Origin: Nocardia terpenica
Lineage (GTDB): Bacteria > Actinomycetota > Actinomycetes > Mycobacteriales > Mycobacteriaceae
Length of the DNA stretch: 64,000 bases
Direction: 5' to 3'
Assembly: GCF_013186535.1 (NCBI RefSeq)
Contig: NZ_JABMCZ010000001.1
Span: forward strand, 1,178,001 to 1,242,000
The stretch's first letter is position 1. The number at the start of each line of letters is the position of its first letter. The notes beneath the pieces were generated by a model. The model worked only from the letters and a program-made list of their open reading frames with translations. It made no database searches and had not been told where the DNA came from. Of the stretch, positions 8,520 through 17,567 are shown one piece after another. The position numbers were made by a program, and so were the translations under genes.

Positions 8520-9920
8520 ATGGCTACCGCACAGAATGCGCCCGCCCGGTCCGGGCACGGTGGAGCGCTCGCGCTGACCGGGATCTGCCTCGGATTCTTT
8601 CTGGTCCTGTTCGATGCCACCGCCGTCAATGTCGCCACCGGAGACATCGCGACCGCGCTGGGCGCGTCGGTCGTCACGGTGCAGTGGGTGCTCAACGCGT
8701 ACACCGTGGCCTTCGCCGCCCTCATGCTGACCGCGGGCAACCTCGGCGACCGCTGGGGCGCGCGCCGCACCTACCAGGCCGGTGCCGCCCTGTTCGCGGT
8801 GGCCAGCGCGGTATGCGCCCTCGCTCCCGACGCCGCGGTGCTGATCGCGGCGCGGGCCGGGCAGGGTGTGGGTGCGGCGGCGGTGGTGCCGTGTTCGCTG
8901 GCGCTCATCGCCCACCGCTTTCCCGAAGGGGCGCAACGCTCTCGGGCGCTGGGCATCTGGGGTGGCGTCTCGGGGATCGGGTTGACCGCGGGACCTGTCG
9001 TCGGTGGAGCGCTCGTCGCCGCGCTCGGCTGGCGGTCGGTATTCCTGGTCGTCGTGCCGATCGCGGCGGTCTCGCTGGCCCTCGTCGCGGCTCGGGTGGA
9101 GGAGACGCCACGCCGGTCGGCGCGGCCCGACCTCGTGGGGCAGGTGCTCGCGGTCGCGGCGCTGGTGGCCCTGACCGCGGCACTGACGCAGACCGCCACG
9201 CAGGGCTGGCGCGCTCCGCTCGTCGTGGGACTGCTCGGGGTCGCGGTCGGCACCGGTATCGCCTTCGTGGTGAGCGCATTCCGCGTCCCCGAACCGATGC
9301 TGCCGCCGAAACTGTTCGCCAGCAACGCCTTCAGCGGCGTGACCGGGGTGGGTTTGCTGTTCAACTTCGGGCTCTACGGCGTGCTGTTCTGCCTGACCCT
9401 GTTCCTGGAGCGCGCACTGCACCGGCCCGCCGCGATCGCGGGCATGGCGCTGCTGCCACTGACCGCCGTGGTGACGCTCGGGGCGCTGTTCTCCGGCCGG
9501 ATCACCGCCCGATTCGGCCCCCGCGCGCCCATGATCGCGGGCCTGGCGGGCGGCCTGTTCGGGACCTGCCTGCTCGCCGTGTGGGGAGACCGATCCGGCG
9601 TCGCGGCACTGGCGGTATTCGGTGCCATCCTCGGCTGTGTCGGCCTGGCCATGCCCGCCATGACCGCAATCGCGTTGGCCGCGGTCGGATCTCGGCGTGC
9701 GGGACTCGGTGCCGCCACGCTCAACGCCGCCCGCCAGACCGGCGGCGCGCTCGGTGTCGCCCTGCTCGGCAGCGCCGCGTTTCAACGATCCGCCAGTTTT
9801 CCGCACCTGCGATTTCCGATGACGCTGGCCGCGATCGGCTACCTGATCGCCCTCGGCATCACCGTCGCCGCGATCCGTCCGCGACCCGACGGCGATCCCC
9901 CACGTCATCGCGGCACGTGA
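8520..9920 (+). CDS. MFS transporter, DHA2 (14-TM) drug-efflux type
   Basis: Cytoplasmic-membrane antiporter of about 466 residues. Hallmarks of the DHA2 family are LTGICLGFFLVLFDATAVNVA in the first helix, VTVQWVLNAYTVAFAALML, the motif-A-like GNLGDRWGARRTYQAG and the motif-C-like SGIGLTAGPVVGGALV. GTG at 8517 and ATG at 8520 are both possible starts. Proton-driven export of hydrophobic compounds is the family role; the substrate is unknown. The divergent LysR gene is the likely regulator. Confidence 0.9.
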   Translation: MATAQNAPARSGHGGALALTGICLGFFLVLFDATAVNVATGDIATALGASVVTVQWVLNAYTVAFAALMLTAGNLGDRWGARRTYQAGAALFAVASAVCALAPDAAVLIAARAGQGVGAAAVVPCSLALIAHRFPEGAQRSRALGIWGGVSGIGLTAGPVVGGALVAALGWRSVFLVVVPIAAVSLALVAARVEETPRRSARPDLVGQVLAVAALVALTAALTQTATQGWRAPLVVGLLGVAVGTGIAFVVSAFRVPEPMLPPKLFASNAFSGVTGVGLLFNFGLYGVLFCLTLFLERALHRPAAIAGMALLPLTAVVTLGALFSGRITARFGPRAPMIAGLAGGLFGTCLLAVWGDRSGVAALAVFGAILGCVGLAMPAMTAIALAAVGSRRAGLGAATLNAARQTGGALGVALLGSAAFQRSASFPHLRFPMTLAAIGYLIALGITVAAIRPRPDGDPPRHRGT

Positions 9921-10054
9921 GCGGCGAGCCGACCGAAAACCGTACCGGTGTGTACCGTCATGGGTGGGCGACTTTACGGTGCATACCGGAGTTCCCCGAG
10001 GGTTGGAGCTGGAGGAGTGCGGGCACGCCCGTTTTCCGGAGGAGGACCGCAACA

Positions 10055-10930
10055 GTGCAGACCGCAGCGCACGAGCCGATCTTCGCGTCGGTGGACGATG
10101 TGATCGAGCGGCTCGCGACGACCGGCTATCTGGCCGACAAGGCGACGGCGACGTCGGTGTTCCTGGCCGACCGGCTCGGCAAGCCGCTGCTGATCGAGGG
10201 CCCGGCCGGTGTCGGCAAGACCGAGCTGGCGCGGGCCGTGGCGCAGGCGGCGACCGCAGGCTTGGTCCGGTTGCAGTGCTACGAGGGCATCGACGAGGCT
10301 CGGGCGCTGTACGAGTGGAACCACGCCAAGCAGATCCTGCGCATCCAGGCGTCCAGCGAAAACGGCTGGGAGGAAACGAAATCCGATGTCTTCGGCGAGG
10401 AGTTCCTGCTCTCCCGCCCGCTGCTGACCGCCATCCGGCGCGCCGATCCGACGGTGCTGCTGATCGACGAGGCCGACAAGGCCGATGTCGAGATCGAGGG
10501 CCTGATGCTCGAGGTGCTCAGCGACTTCGCGGTCACCGTGCCCGAACTCGGCACCATCACCGCCACCCGGCTGCCGTTCGTCGTGCTCACCTCCAACGCC
10601 ACCCGCGAACTGTCCGAGGCGCTCAAGCGCCGCTGCCTCTACCTGCACATCGACTTCCCCAGCGAGGAACTGGAGCGCCGCATCCTGGCCAGCCGGGTGC
10701 CGGAGTTGAAGCCCGCCGTGGCCGCGCAGCTGGTGCGGGTCGTGCACGTGCTGCGCGGCATGCAGCTCAAGAAGCTGCCGTCGGTGGCGGAGTCCATCGA
10801 CTGGGGCCGCACGCTGCTGGCGCTGGGACTGAAGGACCTCGACGACAAGACGGTGCGCGCCACCCTCGGCGTCGTCCTCAAACATCGCAGCGACCACCAG
10901 CGCGCGCTCGCCGAGCTGAAGCTGGCCTGA
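10055..10930 (+). CDS. MoxR-type AAA+ ATPase
   Basis: AAA+ chaperone-like ATPase of 291 residues. Walker A GPAGVGKTELA, Walker B VLLIDEADKAD and the sensor-1 stretch FVVLTSNATREL are all intact. The GTG at 10055 has a GGAGGAGG site about 9 nt upstream; the frame upstream is an antisense-type shadow of the MFS gene. The stop overlaps the start of the VWA gene (TGATG). MoxR ATPases work with a VWA partner to insert cofactors or mature protein complexes; the client here is unknown. Confidence 0.92.
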   Translation: MQTAAHEPIFASVDDVIERLATTGYLADKATATSVFLADRLGKPLLIEGPAGVGKTELARAVAQAATAGLVRLQCYEGIDEARALYEWNHAKQILRIQASSENGWEETKSDVFGEEFLLSRPLLTAIRRADPTVLLIDEADKADVEIEGLMLEVLSDFAVTVPELGTITATRLPFVVLTSNATRELSEALKRRCLYLHIDFPSEELERRILASRVPELKPAVAAQLVRVVHVLRGMQLKKLPSVAESIDWGRTLLALGLKDLDDKTVRATLGVVLKHRSDHQRALAELKLA

Positions 10931-12366
10931 TGTTCGGCGCCCGAGCCCGCCCCGAGCGTCCGGCGGACGAGCTGTCCCCGCACGGGCTGTCGGGCCACCT
11001 GGTCGGATTCGTGGAGGCGTTGCGCGCCAAGGGAATTCCGGTCGGTCCCTCGGAGACCGTCGACGCGGGGCAGGTGCTCACGGTGGTGGATCTGCTGGAC
11101 CGGGAGATGCTGCGCGAGGGCCTGGCGTGCGCGCTGCTGCGGCGCACCACCCAGCGCGCCACCTTCGACGGACTGTTCGACCTGTGGTTCCCGGCGGCGC
11201 TGGGGGAGCGGGCGGGCGCGGCCGAGATCGATATCCCCCGTAAGCCGGACGGCGAGGTCGATATCATCGCGCTGCGAAAGATGCTGGCGGAGTTGCTGAT
11301 CGCCGACCCCACCGGCGAACGGTCCCGGCAGCTACAGGATCTGGCCGCGCAGATGGTCGAGGAGATGGGGCAGTACCAGTCGGCCAACGGGCCGTCGTTC
11401 TCGACGTATCAGACGCTCAAGGATGTGCAGCCGGAGCTGCTGATCAGCAAGATTCTGGCGGGTTTGGCTGCGGGCGGGGACAATTCGGAGTTCGACACCG
11501 AGGTCGCCCGCCGTGCCGCGCGGCAGCGCATCCAGCGGTTCCGCGGCGCGGTCGACGCCGAGACCCGGCGGCGGGTGGCCGAGCGCATCGGCCGCGACCG
11601 CGTCGCCTCCTACGGCGTGCAGCGGCAGGCCGAGGACGCCGACTTCCTGCGCATCTCCGAGAACGAGCTGGCCGAGTTGCGCCGCGGCAGCCAGCGGCTC
11701 GCGCGAGTGCTGGCCTCCCGCTTGGTCGCTCGGCGGCGGCGGGCGCGGCGCGGGGAGATCGATCTGCGCAAGACGCTGCGCAAATCCATGTCGACCGGCG
11801 GGGTGCCGATCACGCTGGCCGCCCGCAAGCCGCGGCCCGGCCGCCCGGATCTGGTGCTGCTGTGCGATATCTCGGGCTCGGTGGCCGGATTCTCCAGCTT
11901 CACCATGCTGCTGGTGAACTCGCTGCGTGAACAGTTCTCGCGGGTGCGGATCTTCGCGTTCGTGGACCGGGTCGACGAGGTCACCCACCTGTTCGACCAG
12001 GTGACCCCGCTGGACCAGGTGACCCGCCGCATCTTCACCGAGACCAAGGTGGTCGGGTTCGAGGGCCACTCCGATTACGGTGCGGCGCTACAGGGTTTCG
12101 CCGAGAACTTCGCCGACGCCGTCACCAGCCGCACATCCCTGCTGATCCTCGGCGACGCCCGCACCAACTACCGCGACCCCGCGCTGGACACCCTGCACGA
12201 ATTGGTGACCGTCGCCAAGCACGCGTACTGGCTCAATCCGGAGGCGGAGAAGATGTGGGGCACCGGCGATTCCGCCGCCACCCGCTACGCGCGCATCATC
12301 GAGATGCACGAATGCCGTTCGGCCCGACAGCTGACCGCGGTGGTGAGCCGCCTGCTTCCGGTCTGA
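10930..12366 (+). CDS. VWA-domain protein of the CoxE family
   Basis: 478-residue MoxR partner. The N-terminal two thirds are helical and charged; the C-terminal VWA-like domain begins near PDLVLLCDISGSVAGFSSF, where DISGS is a MIDAS motif, and contains VRIFAFVDRVDEVTHLF and a second metal-site region SLLILGDARTNYRDP. The start overlaps the ATPase stop, so the two are coupled. CoxE proteins pair with MoxR ATPases (CoxD) in carbon monoxide dehydrogenase maturation, but no such enzyme is in this window, so the client is open. Confidence 0.9.
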   Translation: MFGARARPERPADELSPHGLSGHLVGFVEALRAKGIPVGPSETVDAGQVLTVVDLLDREMLREGLACALLRRTTQRATFDGLFDLWFPAALGERAGAAEIDIPRKPDGEVDIIALRKMLAELLIADPTGERSRQLQDLAAQMVEEMGQYQSANGPSFSTYQTLKDVQPELLISKILAGLAAGGDNSEFDTEVARRAARQRIQRFRGAVDAETRRRVAERIGRDRVASYGVQRQAEDADFLRISENELAELRRGSQRLARVLASRLVARRRRARRGEIDLRKTLRKSMSTGGVPITLAARKPRPGRPDLVLLCDISGSVAGFSSFTMLLVNSLREQFSRVRIFAFVDRVDEVTHLFDQVTPLDQVTRRIFTETKVVGFEGHSDYGAALQGFAENFADAVTSRTSLLILGDARTNYRDPALDTLHELVTVAKHAYWLNPEAEKMWGTGDSAATRYARIIEMHECRSARQLTAVVSRLLPV

Positions 12367-12416
12367 GCCAAGCACCCGTTAAGCGGATCACAAGCTTTCG
12401 GCGGGAGCATTCGCCC

Positions 12417-13049
12417 GTGTCGAGGGGACCGGGGGATGCCGACGATTCGTTCACTGCCGCGTCGGCGGAGTATGTGGAGGCGCTTGCCGAGATGGCGGTG
12501 GCGCGGCTGGCGATCGATCCGGTCGGTGCGGAGCGGATGCTGCGGCGGGCCCTGGCGGTCGGCGGGCAGCGGCTGCCCTGGGAGCGGCGGGCTCGGCTGA
12601 ATTCGCTTGTGGTGACCGCGATTTCCGCCCAAACCGGCCGCGACGACGAGTTGGCCGAGGCCGCGCTCGCCGCCGCGGCCAGCTGGATCGGGCTGTCGGC
12701 CGCCGACGCCGCTCACCACACCCTGCTCGCCGCACGTATCCACTACCGCGCCGGTCGCCATCGCGCCGCGGCCCGGCTGTACGCCCGCGCCCTGGCCTGC
12801 CGCGACATTCCCTATCCGGCGCCCGAAATAGCGCTGCTGCACGAACAATTCGGCACCTGCCTGCTCGCGCTGCACCGCTTCCGCGACGCCGCACGGGAAT
12901 TCACCCTCGGCGCCCACCTCGTCGCCGACGTCCCCGACTATCACGAACTCCGCGAGGATCTGCTGATCTCGGCCGCCGCCGCCCGCTCGGCCGCCGGGTC
13001 CCGCCTCCGCCGCACCCTCACCCGCCTGCTCCACCGCGACCCGAATTGA
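12417..13049 (+). CDS. Helical-repeat hypothetical protein behind the MoxR-VWA pair
   Basis: Predicted 210 residues, rich in Ala, Arg and Leu. The pattern of paired helices (AEYVEALAEMAVARLAID, RIHYRAGRHRAAARLYARAL, LLHEQFGTCLLALHRFRDAAREF) looks like degenerate TPR repeats. The GTG at 12417 is chosen because GGGAG lies 9 nt upstream; the frame is also open upstream. It follows the VWA gene by 50 bp in the same direction and may belong to that unit. Not recognised as a named family. Confidence 0.6.
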   Translation: MSRGPGDADDSFTAASAEYVEALAEMAVARLAIDPVGAERMLRRALAVGGQRLPWERRARLNSLVVTAISAQTGRDDELAEAALAAAASWIGLSAADAAHHTLLAARIHYRAGRHRAAARLYARALACRDIPYPAPEIALLHEQFGTCLLALHRFRDAAREFTLGAHLVADVPDYHELREDLLISAAAARSAAGSRLRRTLTRLLHRDPN

Positions 13050-13130
13050 TATGCGCGACCTGGGAAACGTGCCCGGCCGCCGGTGTTTCGATACTTTCGG
13101 ATGGGTGTCGGTTCGTTGAGAGGGGCGGGG

Positions 13131-14483
13131 ATGAGCGTCGGCGTCGAGGTGGCGGATGCGGATCTCGGGCGGGAGGGCGGTGATCGGCCGCCGCGGTGGA
13201 ATGTGGCCACGCGGATCGGGTTTCGGTTCTGCTTCGTCTACTTCGGGCTGTTCTGCGTGCTCACCCCGCAGATTCTGTTCGCGTTCACCGGATGGTTCGG
13301 CGAGCGGCTGTCCGAGGGCGCGCAGCAATGGCAGACGAAACTGCTCGGCCCCGTCTACCAGTGGGTCGGCCGGGAACTGTTCGGTGTGGACGCGGTCGCG
13401 CACCAGTCCGGAAGTGGCGATCAGGCGGTCTTCTGGGTCGCGCTGTTCTGCACGTTCGTCGTCGCCGTGGTGGCGACCGTGGTGTGGACGGCCTTCGATC
13501 GCCGCCGCGCCGAATACCGGACCGTGGCGGGATGGTTCCTGCTGTTCGTCCGGTTGTGTGTGGCCGGGCAGTTGATCAGCTACGGGATGGCCAAGGTGAT
13601 TCCGGCCCAGATGCCTCCGCCCACGCTGAAGACGCTGCTCGAGCCGTACGGCAATCTTCCACCGATGTCGGTGCTGTGGAGCCAGACCGGTTCGTCGCAG
13701 CCGTACGAGATATTGCTGGGCTGTGCGGAACTGCTGGCCGGGCTGCTGCTGGTCCTGCCCCGCACCGCGATGGCGGGCGCGCTGCTGAGCCTGGTCGACA
13801 CGGCGCTGGTGTTCGTGCTGAACATGACCTTCGACGTGCCCATCAAGATCATATCCAGCCATCTGATGCTGATGTCGCTGGTACTGCTGGCGCCGGAGGC
13901 ACGGCGGTTGGTCGGCAGTCTGCTGGGCGGCGCGACCGCGGCCTCGGCGTATCCTCAGCCGTTCCGGACGCCTCGCGCACGGTGGATCGCCGCGGTGGCG
14001 CAGGTCGCGCTCGGTGTCTGGGTCCTCGTGGACGTGGCGAACGTCAGCTGGCACGGCTGGCGCGAATACGGAGGCGGCCGCCCGAAGCCGCCGCTGTACG
14101 GCATCTGGAATGTCTCGGAATTCACTCGGGACGGGCAACCGGTGGCGCCCCTCGTCACCGACCGGACCCGCTGGCGCAGGATCGTTTTCGATTATCCGGG
14201 CGTCGCGCAGGTGCAGCGGATGGACGACTCGTTCGCAACCTCGAAGGCCGCCGTCGACACCGGCTCCCATCGCCTCGTCCTGTCCGCGCCGCCGACGACG
14301 GCGGCCGAGCAACCGAAGCCGATGGCCACCTTCACCTTCCGGCAACCCGCGGCCGATCGCCTGGAGCTGACCGGCGACATGGACGGCCACCCGGTCACGC
14401 TCTCGCTGACCCGTGTCGACCCGGACAGCTTCCCGCAGCGCAGCACCGGATTCCACTGGGTCCAGGAATACTCGGTCAACTGA
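13131..14483 (+). CDS. DoxX-like membrane protein with C-terminal soluble domain
   Basis: 450-residue membrane protein. The ATG at 13131 is preferred over an upstream in-frame start because GAGAGGGG precedes it. The first 300 residues hold about seven hydrophobic segments, including GFRFCFVYFGLFCVL, VFWVALFCTFVVAVVATVVW and the DoxX-like ELLAGLLLVLPRTAMAGALLSLV. The last 120 residues are soluble, with beta-rich strands (YGIWNVSEFTRDGQPVAPLV, ADRLELTGDMDGHPVTLSL). Nocardia and mycobacteria carry several such proteins; the function is unknown. It stands alone before nadD. Confidence 0.75.
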   Translation: MSVGVEVADADLGREGGDRPPRWNVATRIGFRFCFVYFGLFCVLTPQILFAFTGWFGERLSEGAQQWQTKLLGPVYQWVGRELFGVDAVAHQSGSGDQAVFWVALFCTFVVAVVATVVWTAFDRRRAEYRTVAGWFLLFVRLCVAGQLISYGMAKVIPAQMPPPTLKTLLEPYGNLPPMSVLWSQTGSSQPYEILLGCAELLAGLLLVLPRTAMAGALLSLVDTALVFVLNMTFDVPIKIISSHLMLMSLVLLAPEARRLVGSLLGGATAASAYPQPFRTPRARWIAAVAQVALGVWVLVDVANVSWHGWREYGGGRPKPPLYGIWNVSEFTRDGQPVAPLVTDRTRWRRIVFDYPGVAQVQRMDDSFATSKAAVDTGSHRLVLSAPPTTAAEQPKPMATFTFRQPAADRLELTGDMDGHPVTLSLTRVDPDSFPQRSTGFHWVQEYSVN

Positions 14484-14535
14484 CCCCGACCGCGCTGCCG
14501 GGTACCGGACCACCCGCCCAGTAAGCTCGGCAGTC

Positions 14536-15177
14536 GTGCAAGAAACAGGGCGGCGCAAACTGGGCGTGATGGGCGGCACCTTCGATCCCATCCATCACGG
14601 GCACCTGGTGGCGGCGAGCGAGGTCGCCAACCGCTTCGATCTCGACGAGGTCGTTTTCGTCCCGACCGGGGAACCGTGGCAGAAGACCGGCAGGCAGGTC
14701 AGCCCGGCCGAGGACCGGTATCTGATGACCGTCATCGCGACCGCGTCCAATCCGCGATTCTCCGTCAGCCGGGTCGACATCGACCGCGGCAAGGAGACCT
14801 ATACCGTAGACACCCTCCGTGACCTGCAACGATTACATCCCGACGCGGATCTGTACTTCATCACCGGAGCGGATGCGCTGGCCAGCATCCTGACATGGCA
14901 CGATTGGTCGGAGCTGTTCGAGCTGGCGAAATTCGTCGGTGTGAGCCGGCCGGGATACGAATTGAATATCGACCACCTCGAGGAGCATCTGCGCGGAGGC
15001 CCCGCCGAAGCCCTCACGGTGATCGAGATCCCGGCCCTCGCGATCTCGTCGAGCGAATGCCGCCGCCGCGCCGCCGAAGGCAGGCCGGTGTGGTATCTCG
15101 TTCCGGACGGGGTGGTGCAGTACATATCGAAACGGCACCTGTATGTGCCGGGAGGGAACGGGAAGGTAGCTGGATGA
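14536..15177 (+). CDS. nadD: Nicotinate-nucleotide adenylyltransferase
   Basis: Makes deamido-NAD from nicotinate mononucleotide and ATP in NAD synthesis. The 213-residue protein has the nucleotidyltransferase motif GGTFDPIHHGHL at residues 13-24, the FVPTGEPWQK substrate loop and the C-terminal ISSSECRRR motif (family ISST-x-IR). The GTG at 14536 lies 8 nt after a TAAGCT box. The stop overlaps rsfS (ATGA). In mycobacteria nadD-rsfS-gpgP-octT are likewise adjacent. Confidence 0.96.
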   Translation: MQETGRRKLGVMGGTFDPIHHGHLVAASEVANRFDLDEVVFVPTGEPWQKTGRQVSPAEDRYLMTVIATASNPRFSVSRVDIDRGKETYTVDTLRDLQRLHPDADLYFITGADALASILTWHDWSELFELAKFVGVSRPGYELNIDHLEEHLRGGPAEALTVIEIPALAISSSECRRRAAEGRPVWYLVPDGVVQYISKRHLYVPGGNGKVAG

Positions 15178-15602
15178 CGGCAACTGTCGAAGCGGTGGAG
15201 ATGGCGCAGGTCGCCGCGCGAGCGGCGGACGAGAAGCTGGCATCCGACGTGGTGGTCCTCGATGTCTCCGAGCAGTTGGTGATCACCGACTGCTTCGTCA
15301 TCGCGTCCGCGCCGAACGAGCGCCAGGTCAACGCGATCGTCGACAATGTCGAGGACAAGCTGCGGCTGGCCGGGCACAAGCCGGTCCGGCGGGAGGGCGC
15401 CCGCGAGGGGCGCTGGGTGCTGCTCGACTACGTCGAGCTGGTGGTGCACATCCAGCACGACGACGAGCGCAACTTCTATGCGCTGGAACGGTTGTGGAAG
15501 GACTGCCCGCAGATCCCCGTGGACGGGATCGAGCAGCCCGCCCGGCTCGCGGCCGACGAGGTGGACGCCGACGAGGCGGACGAACCCGGAGACACCGCGT
15601 GA
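15174..15602 (+). CDS. rsfS: Ribosomal silencing factor RsfS
   Basis: RsfS/Iojap family protein of 142 residues that binds ribosomal protein uL14 and blocks joining of the 30S and 50S subunits. Family marks: DVVVLDVSEQLVITDCFVIAS and GRWVLLDYVELVVHIQ. The C-terminus is an acidic tail (DEVDADEADEPGD) typical of actinobacterial members. Both ends overlap neighbours by 4 bp (ATGA with nadD, GTGA with gpgP). Confidence 0.96.
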   Translation: MTATVEAVEMAQVAARAADEKLASDVVVLDVSEQLVITDCFVIASAPNERQVNAIVDNVEDKLRLAGHKPVRREGAREGRWVLLDYVELVVHIQHDDERNFYALERLWKDCPQIPVDGIEQPARLAADEVDADEADEPGDTA

Positions 15603-16258
15603 GCAGGCATCCCGGCGTACGCCGGTTGATCATGCTGCGGCACGGGCAGACCGAATGGAACGCCTCCGACCGCATGCAGGGTCAGATCGACACCGAGCTC
15701 AGCGAGCTCGGTCGGCGGCAGGCCAAGGACGCCGCCCGGGAGCTGGTCACCCGCGACGCCATCGCCCTGATCTCCTCCGATCTGCGCCGCGCCTACGACA
15801 CCGCGACCGCGCTGGCCGAACACACCGGCCTCGAGGTGAAGCGGGACAGCAGGCTGCGCGAGACCGATCTGGGGGAGTGGCAGGGGCTGACCCATGTGGA
15901 GGTCGACGCGAAGTATCCGGGCGCGCGGCAGACCTGGCGATTCGACCCGACCTTCACCCCGCCCGGTGGTGAGAACAAGCTTCAGGTGGGTGCGCGCGGC
16001 GTGCCCGTGGTGCGCGGGCTGTTCGCCGAGCGGGCCGACTGGCCCGGCCGTACGATCATCCTCGTCGCGCACGGCGGGTTGATCGCGGCTCTGACTGCGG
16101 CGCTGCTGGAGCTGCCCCACCGGAACTGGCCGGTGCTGGGTGGGCTGGCCAACACCAGCTGGGTGCAGCTGAGCAGTCACGGTCCGAGCATCGAGCAGCC
16201 CGGGTGGCGGCTGGATGTGTGGAACGCGGCTGCAAAGGTAGCACCTGATGTCCTCTGA
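15599..16258 (+). CDS. gpgP: Glucosyl-3-phosphoglycerate phosphatase (histidine phosphatase family)
   Basis: 219-residue histidine phosphatase. Catalytic LRHGQTEWN places the phospho-accepting His at residue 15; the second catalytic His is at 158 in LVAHGG, and ETDLGEWQG contains the acid. By sequence and position (next to rsfS and nadD) it corresponds to Rv2419c GpgP, which removes phosphate from glucosyl-3-phosphoglycerate in methylglucose lipopolysaccharide synthesis. It overlaps rsfS (GTGA) and octT by 11 bp, which supports a common pathway with the next gene. Confidence 0.9.
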   Translation: MSRHPGVRRLIMLRHGQTEWNASDRMQGQIDTELSELGRRQAKDAARELVTRDAIALISSDLRRAYDTATALAEHTGLEVKRDSRLRETDLGEWQGLTHVEVDAKYPGARQTWRFDPTFTPPGGENKLQVGARGVPVVRGLFAERADWPGRTIILVAHGGLIAALTAALLELPHRNWPVLGGLANTSWVQLSSHGPSIEQPGWRLDVWNAAAKVAPDVL

Positions 16259-17564
16259 GAAATCCGCCTCCGACCGGGACGAACCGGTCCGGCAGGTATC
16301 CGACGAGTTGCTCCGCCAAGCATCCGAGGGCCCGGTACGGCACCTCCCGGATGCGCTGTTCGGCGGCCCCGCCCCGGGATCGCCTGCCCCGCAGCAGAAT
16401 TCCGGCGCGGACGACCGCGGCGGCGCGGTCTCCGACGAATTGCTCCGCCAGGCATCCCAGGGCCCGATCCGCCACCTCCCGGACCTGCTCTTCGGCGGTC
16501 CGGTGCCGGAACCGTCTGTCGGGGAGCAGGATTCGGCGGGCGAGAGCGACGGGGGAGACTCCGGAGATACCGAGGGGGCGACCGGTCCGCCCGAGGCGAG
16601 CCGGGATGGTGGCTCGGATCGGGATGACGTTCGACAGCCGGGGCGTGCCGAGTCCGTAGTCGAAGACTCCCCTCGTGATTCCGGCGTGCTTTTGGCCGGA
16701 ATCCAGCCTGTTGCGGGAGATCCCGGCCAAAAGCACGCCGGGATCACTAGTGGGGTTGGTGCCGGGATCACGGGTGGGGTTGGTGCCGAAACGGCGGTCG
16801 GGTCGGGGAGTGTCGAGCGTCGGGGCGGGGAGGGGGCGGAGCCTGGGGGGGAGTCGGGTGGTCGTCCGGTGTTGCTTGTGATTGCGGATTCGCTTTCCTA
16901 TTTCGGGCCGAAGGGTGGGTTGCCTGCGGATGATTCGCGGATCTGGCCGAATTTGGTGGGGGCCGAGCTGGATTGGGATGTGGAGCTGATCGGGCGGATC
17001 GGGTGGACGTGCCGGGATGCGTACTGGGCGCTCATCGGTGATCCGCGGGTGTGGGCCGCGGTGCCGCGTGCGGGGGCGGTGGTGTTCGCGACCGGGGGCA
17101 TGGACAGTTTGCCCTCGCCGCTGCCGACCGCGTTGCGTGAATTGATTCGGTATGTGCGGCCGCCCGCGGTGCGCCGCCGGGTGCGCGCGGGGTATCAGTG
17201 GTTGCAGCCGCGGCTGTCGCGGCTGGGTCGCCCGGTGGCGCTGCCGCCCAAGGTGAGCGTCGATTATCTGGAGCAGTCGCGACATGCGTTGGCGCAGTTG
17301 CGGCCCGACCTGCCGGTGGTCGGCGTGCTGCCCTCGGTGCACAACTGCGATGCCTACGGCCGCGTGCACACCGGCCGGGAGCCCGCGGTGCGCGCGCTGC
17401 GCGAGTGGTCGGCGAAAACCGGTGTGCCGCTGGTCGATCTGGGAGACGCGGTGCGGGACAACGTTTTCTCCGGTGAGGCCAATCCGGACGGCATCCACTG
17501 GGGCTGGGAGGGGCACGCGGCCGTCGCCCGTGCCATGGTCAAGGTGCTGTCGGAGGTCGCATAG
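16248..17564 (+). CDS. octT: Diglucosylglycerate octanoyltransferase-like SGNH protein with long repetitive N-terminus
   Basis: 438 residues. The C-terminal SGNH domain starts near residue 205: nucleophile Ser 215 in VIADSLSYFG, and Asp 414 and His 417 in NPDGIHWGWEGH. Position after gpgP matches Rv2418c OctT, which octanoylates diglucosylglycerate in methylglucose lipopolysaccharide synthesis. The first 200 residues are an extra, disordered-looking segment: a 27-residue unit (VSDELLRQAS to LFGGP) occurs at residues 17-43 and 61-87, and residues about 144-166 are encoded by two inverted copies of the hairpin repeat. The extension is not part of the catalytic fold. Start overlaps the gpgP stop. 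Confidence 0.8.
   Translation: MSSEKSASDRDEPVRQVSDELLRQASEGPVRHLPDALFGGPAPGSPAPQQNSGADDRGGAVSDELLRQASQGPIRHLPDLLFGGPVPEPSVGEQDSAGESDGGDSGDTEGATGPPEASRDGGSDRDDVRQPGRAESVVEDSPRDSGVLLAGIQPVAGDPGQKHAGITSGVGAGITGGVGAETAVGSGSVERRGGEGAEPGGESGGRPVLLVIADSLSYFGPKGGLPADDSRIWPNLVGAELDWDVELIGRIGWTCRDAYWALIGDPRVWAAVPRAGAVVFATGGMDSLPSPLPTALRELIRYVRPPAVRRRVRAGYQWLQPRLSRLGRPVALPPKVSVDYLEQSRHALAQLRPDLPVVGVLPSVHNCDAYGRVHTGREPAVRALREWSAKTGVPLVDLGDAVRDNVFSGEANPDGIHWGWEGHAAVARAMVKVLSEVA
16678..16744. repeat. Inverted pair of hairpin repeats inside octT
   Basis: Copy A at 16678-16702 has arms ATTCCGGC and GCCGGAAT around loop GTGCTTTTG; copy B at 16720-16744 is in the opposite orientation with arms ATCCCGGC and GCCGGGAT around CAAAAGCAC. 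They are 17 bp apart and nearly reverse complements of each other, so together they could form one long stem. Both are read in frame as part of the octT linker (residues about 144-166). Each copy has a compensated stem. Confidence 0.9.
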
Positions 17565-17567
17565 CGC

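Noticed and set aside
8684..10054. Long open frame across the MFS gene running into the MoxR gene
   Set aside because: It has the Arg/Gly/Ala-rich composition of an out-of-frame reading of GC-rich DNA; the MoxR gene has its own GTG and ribosome binding site at 10055.
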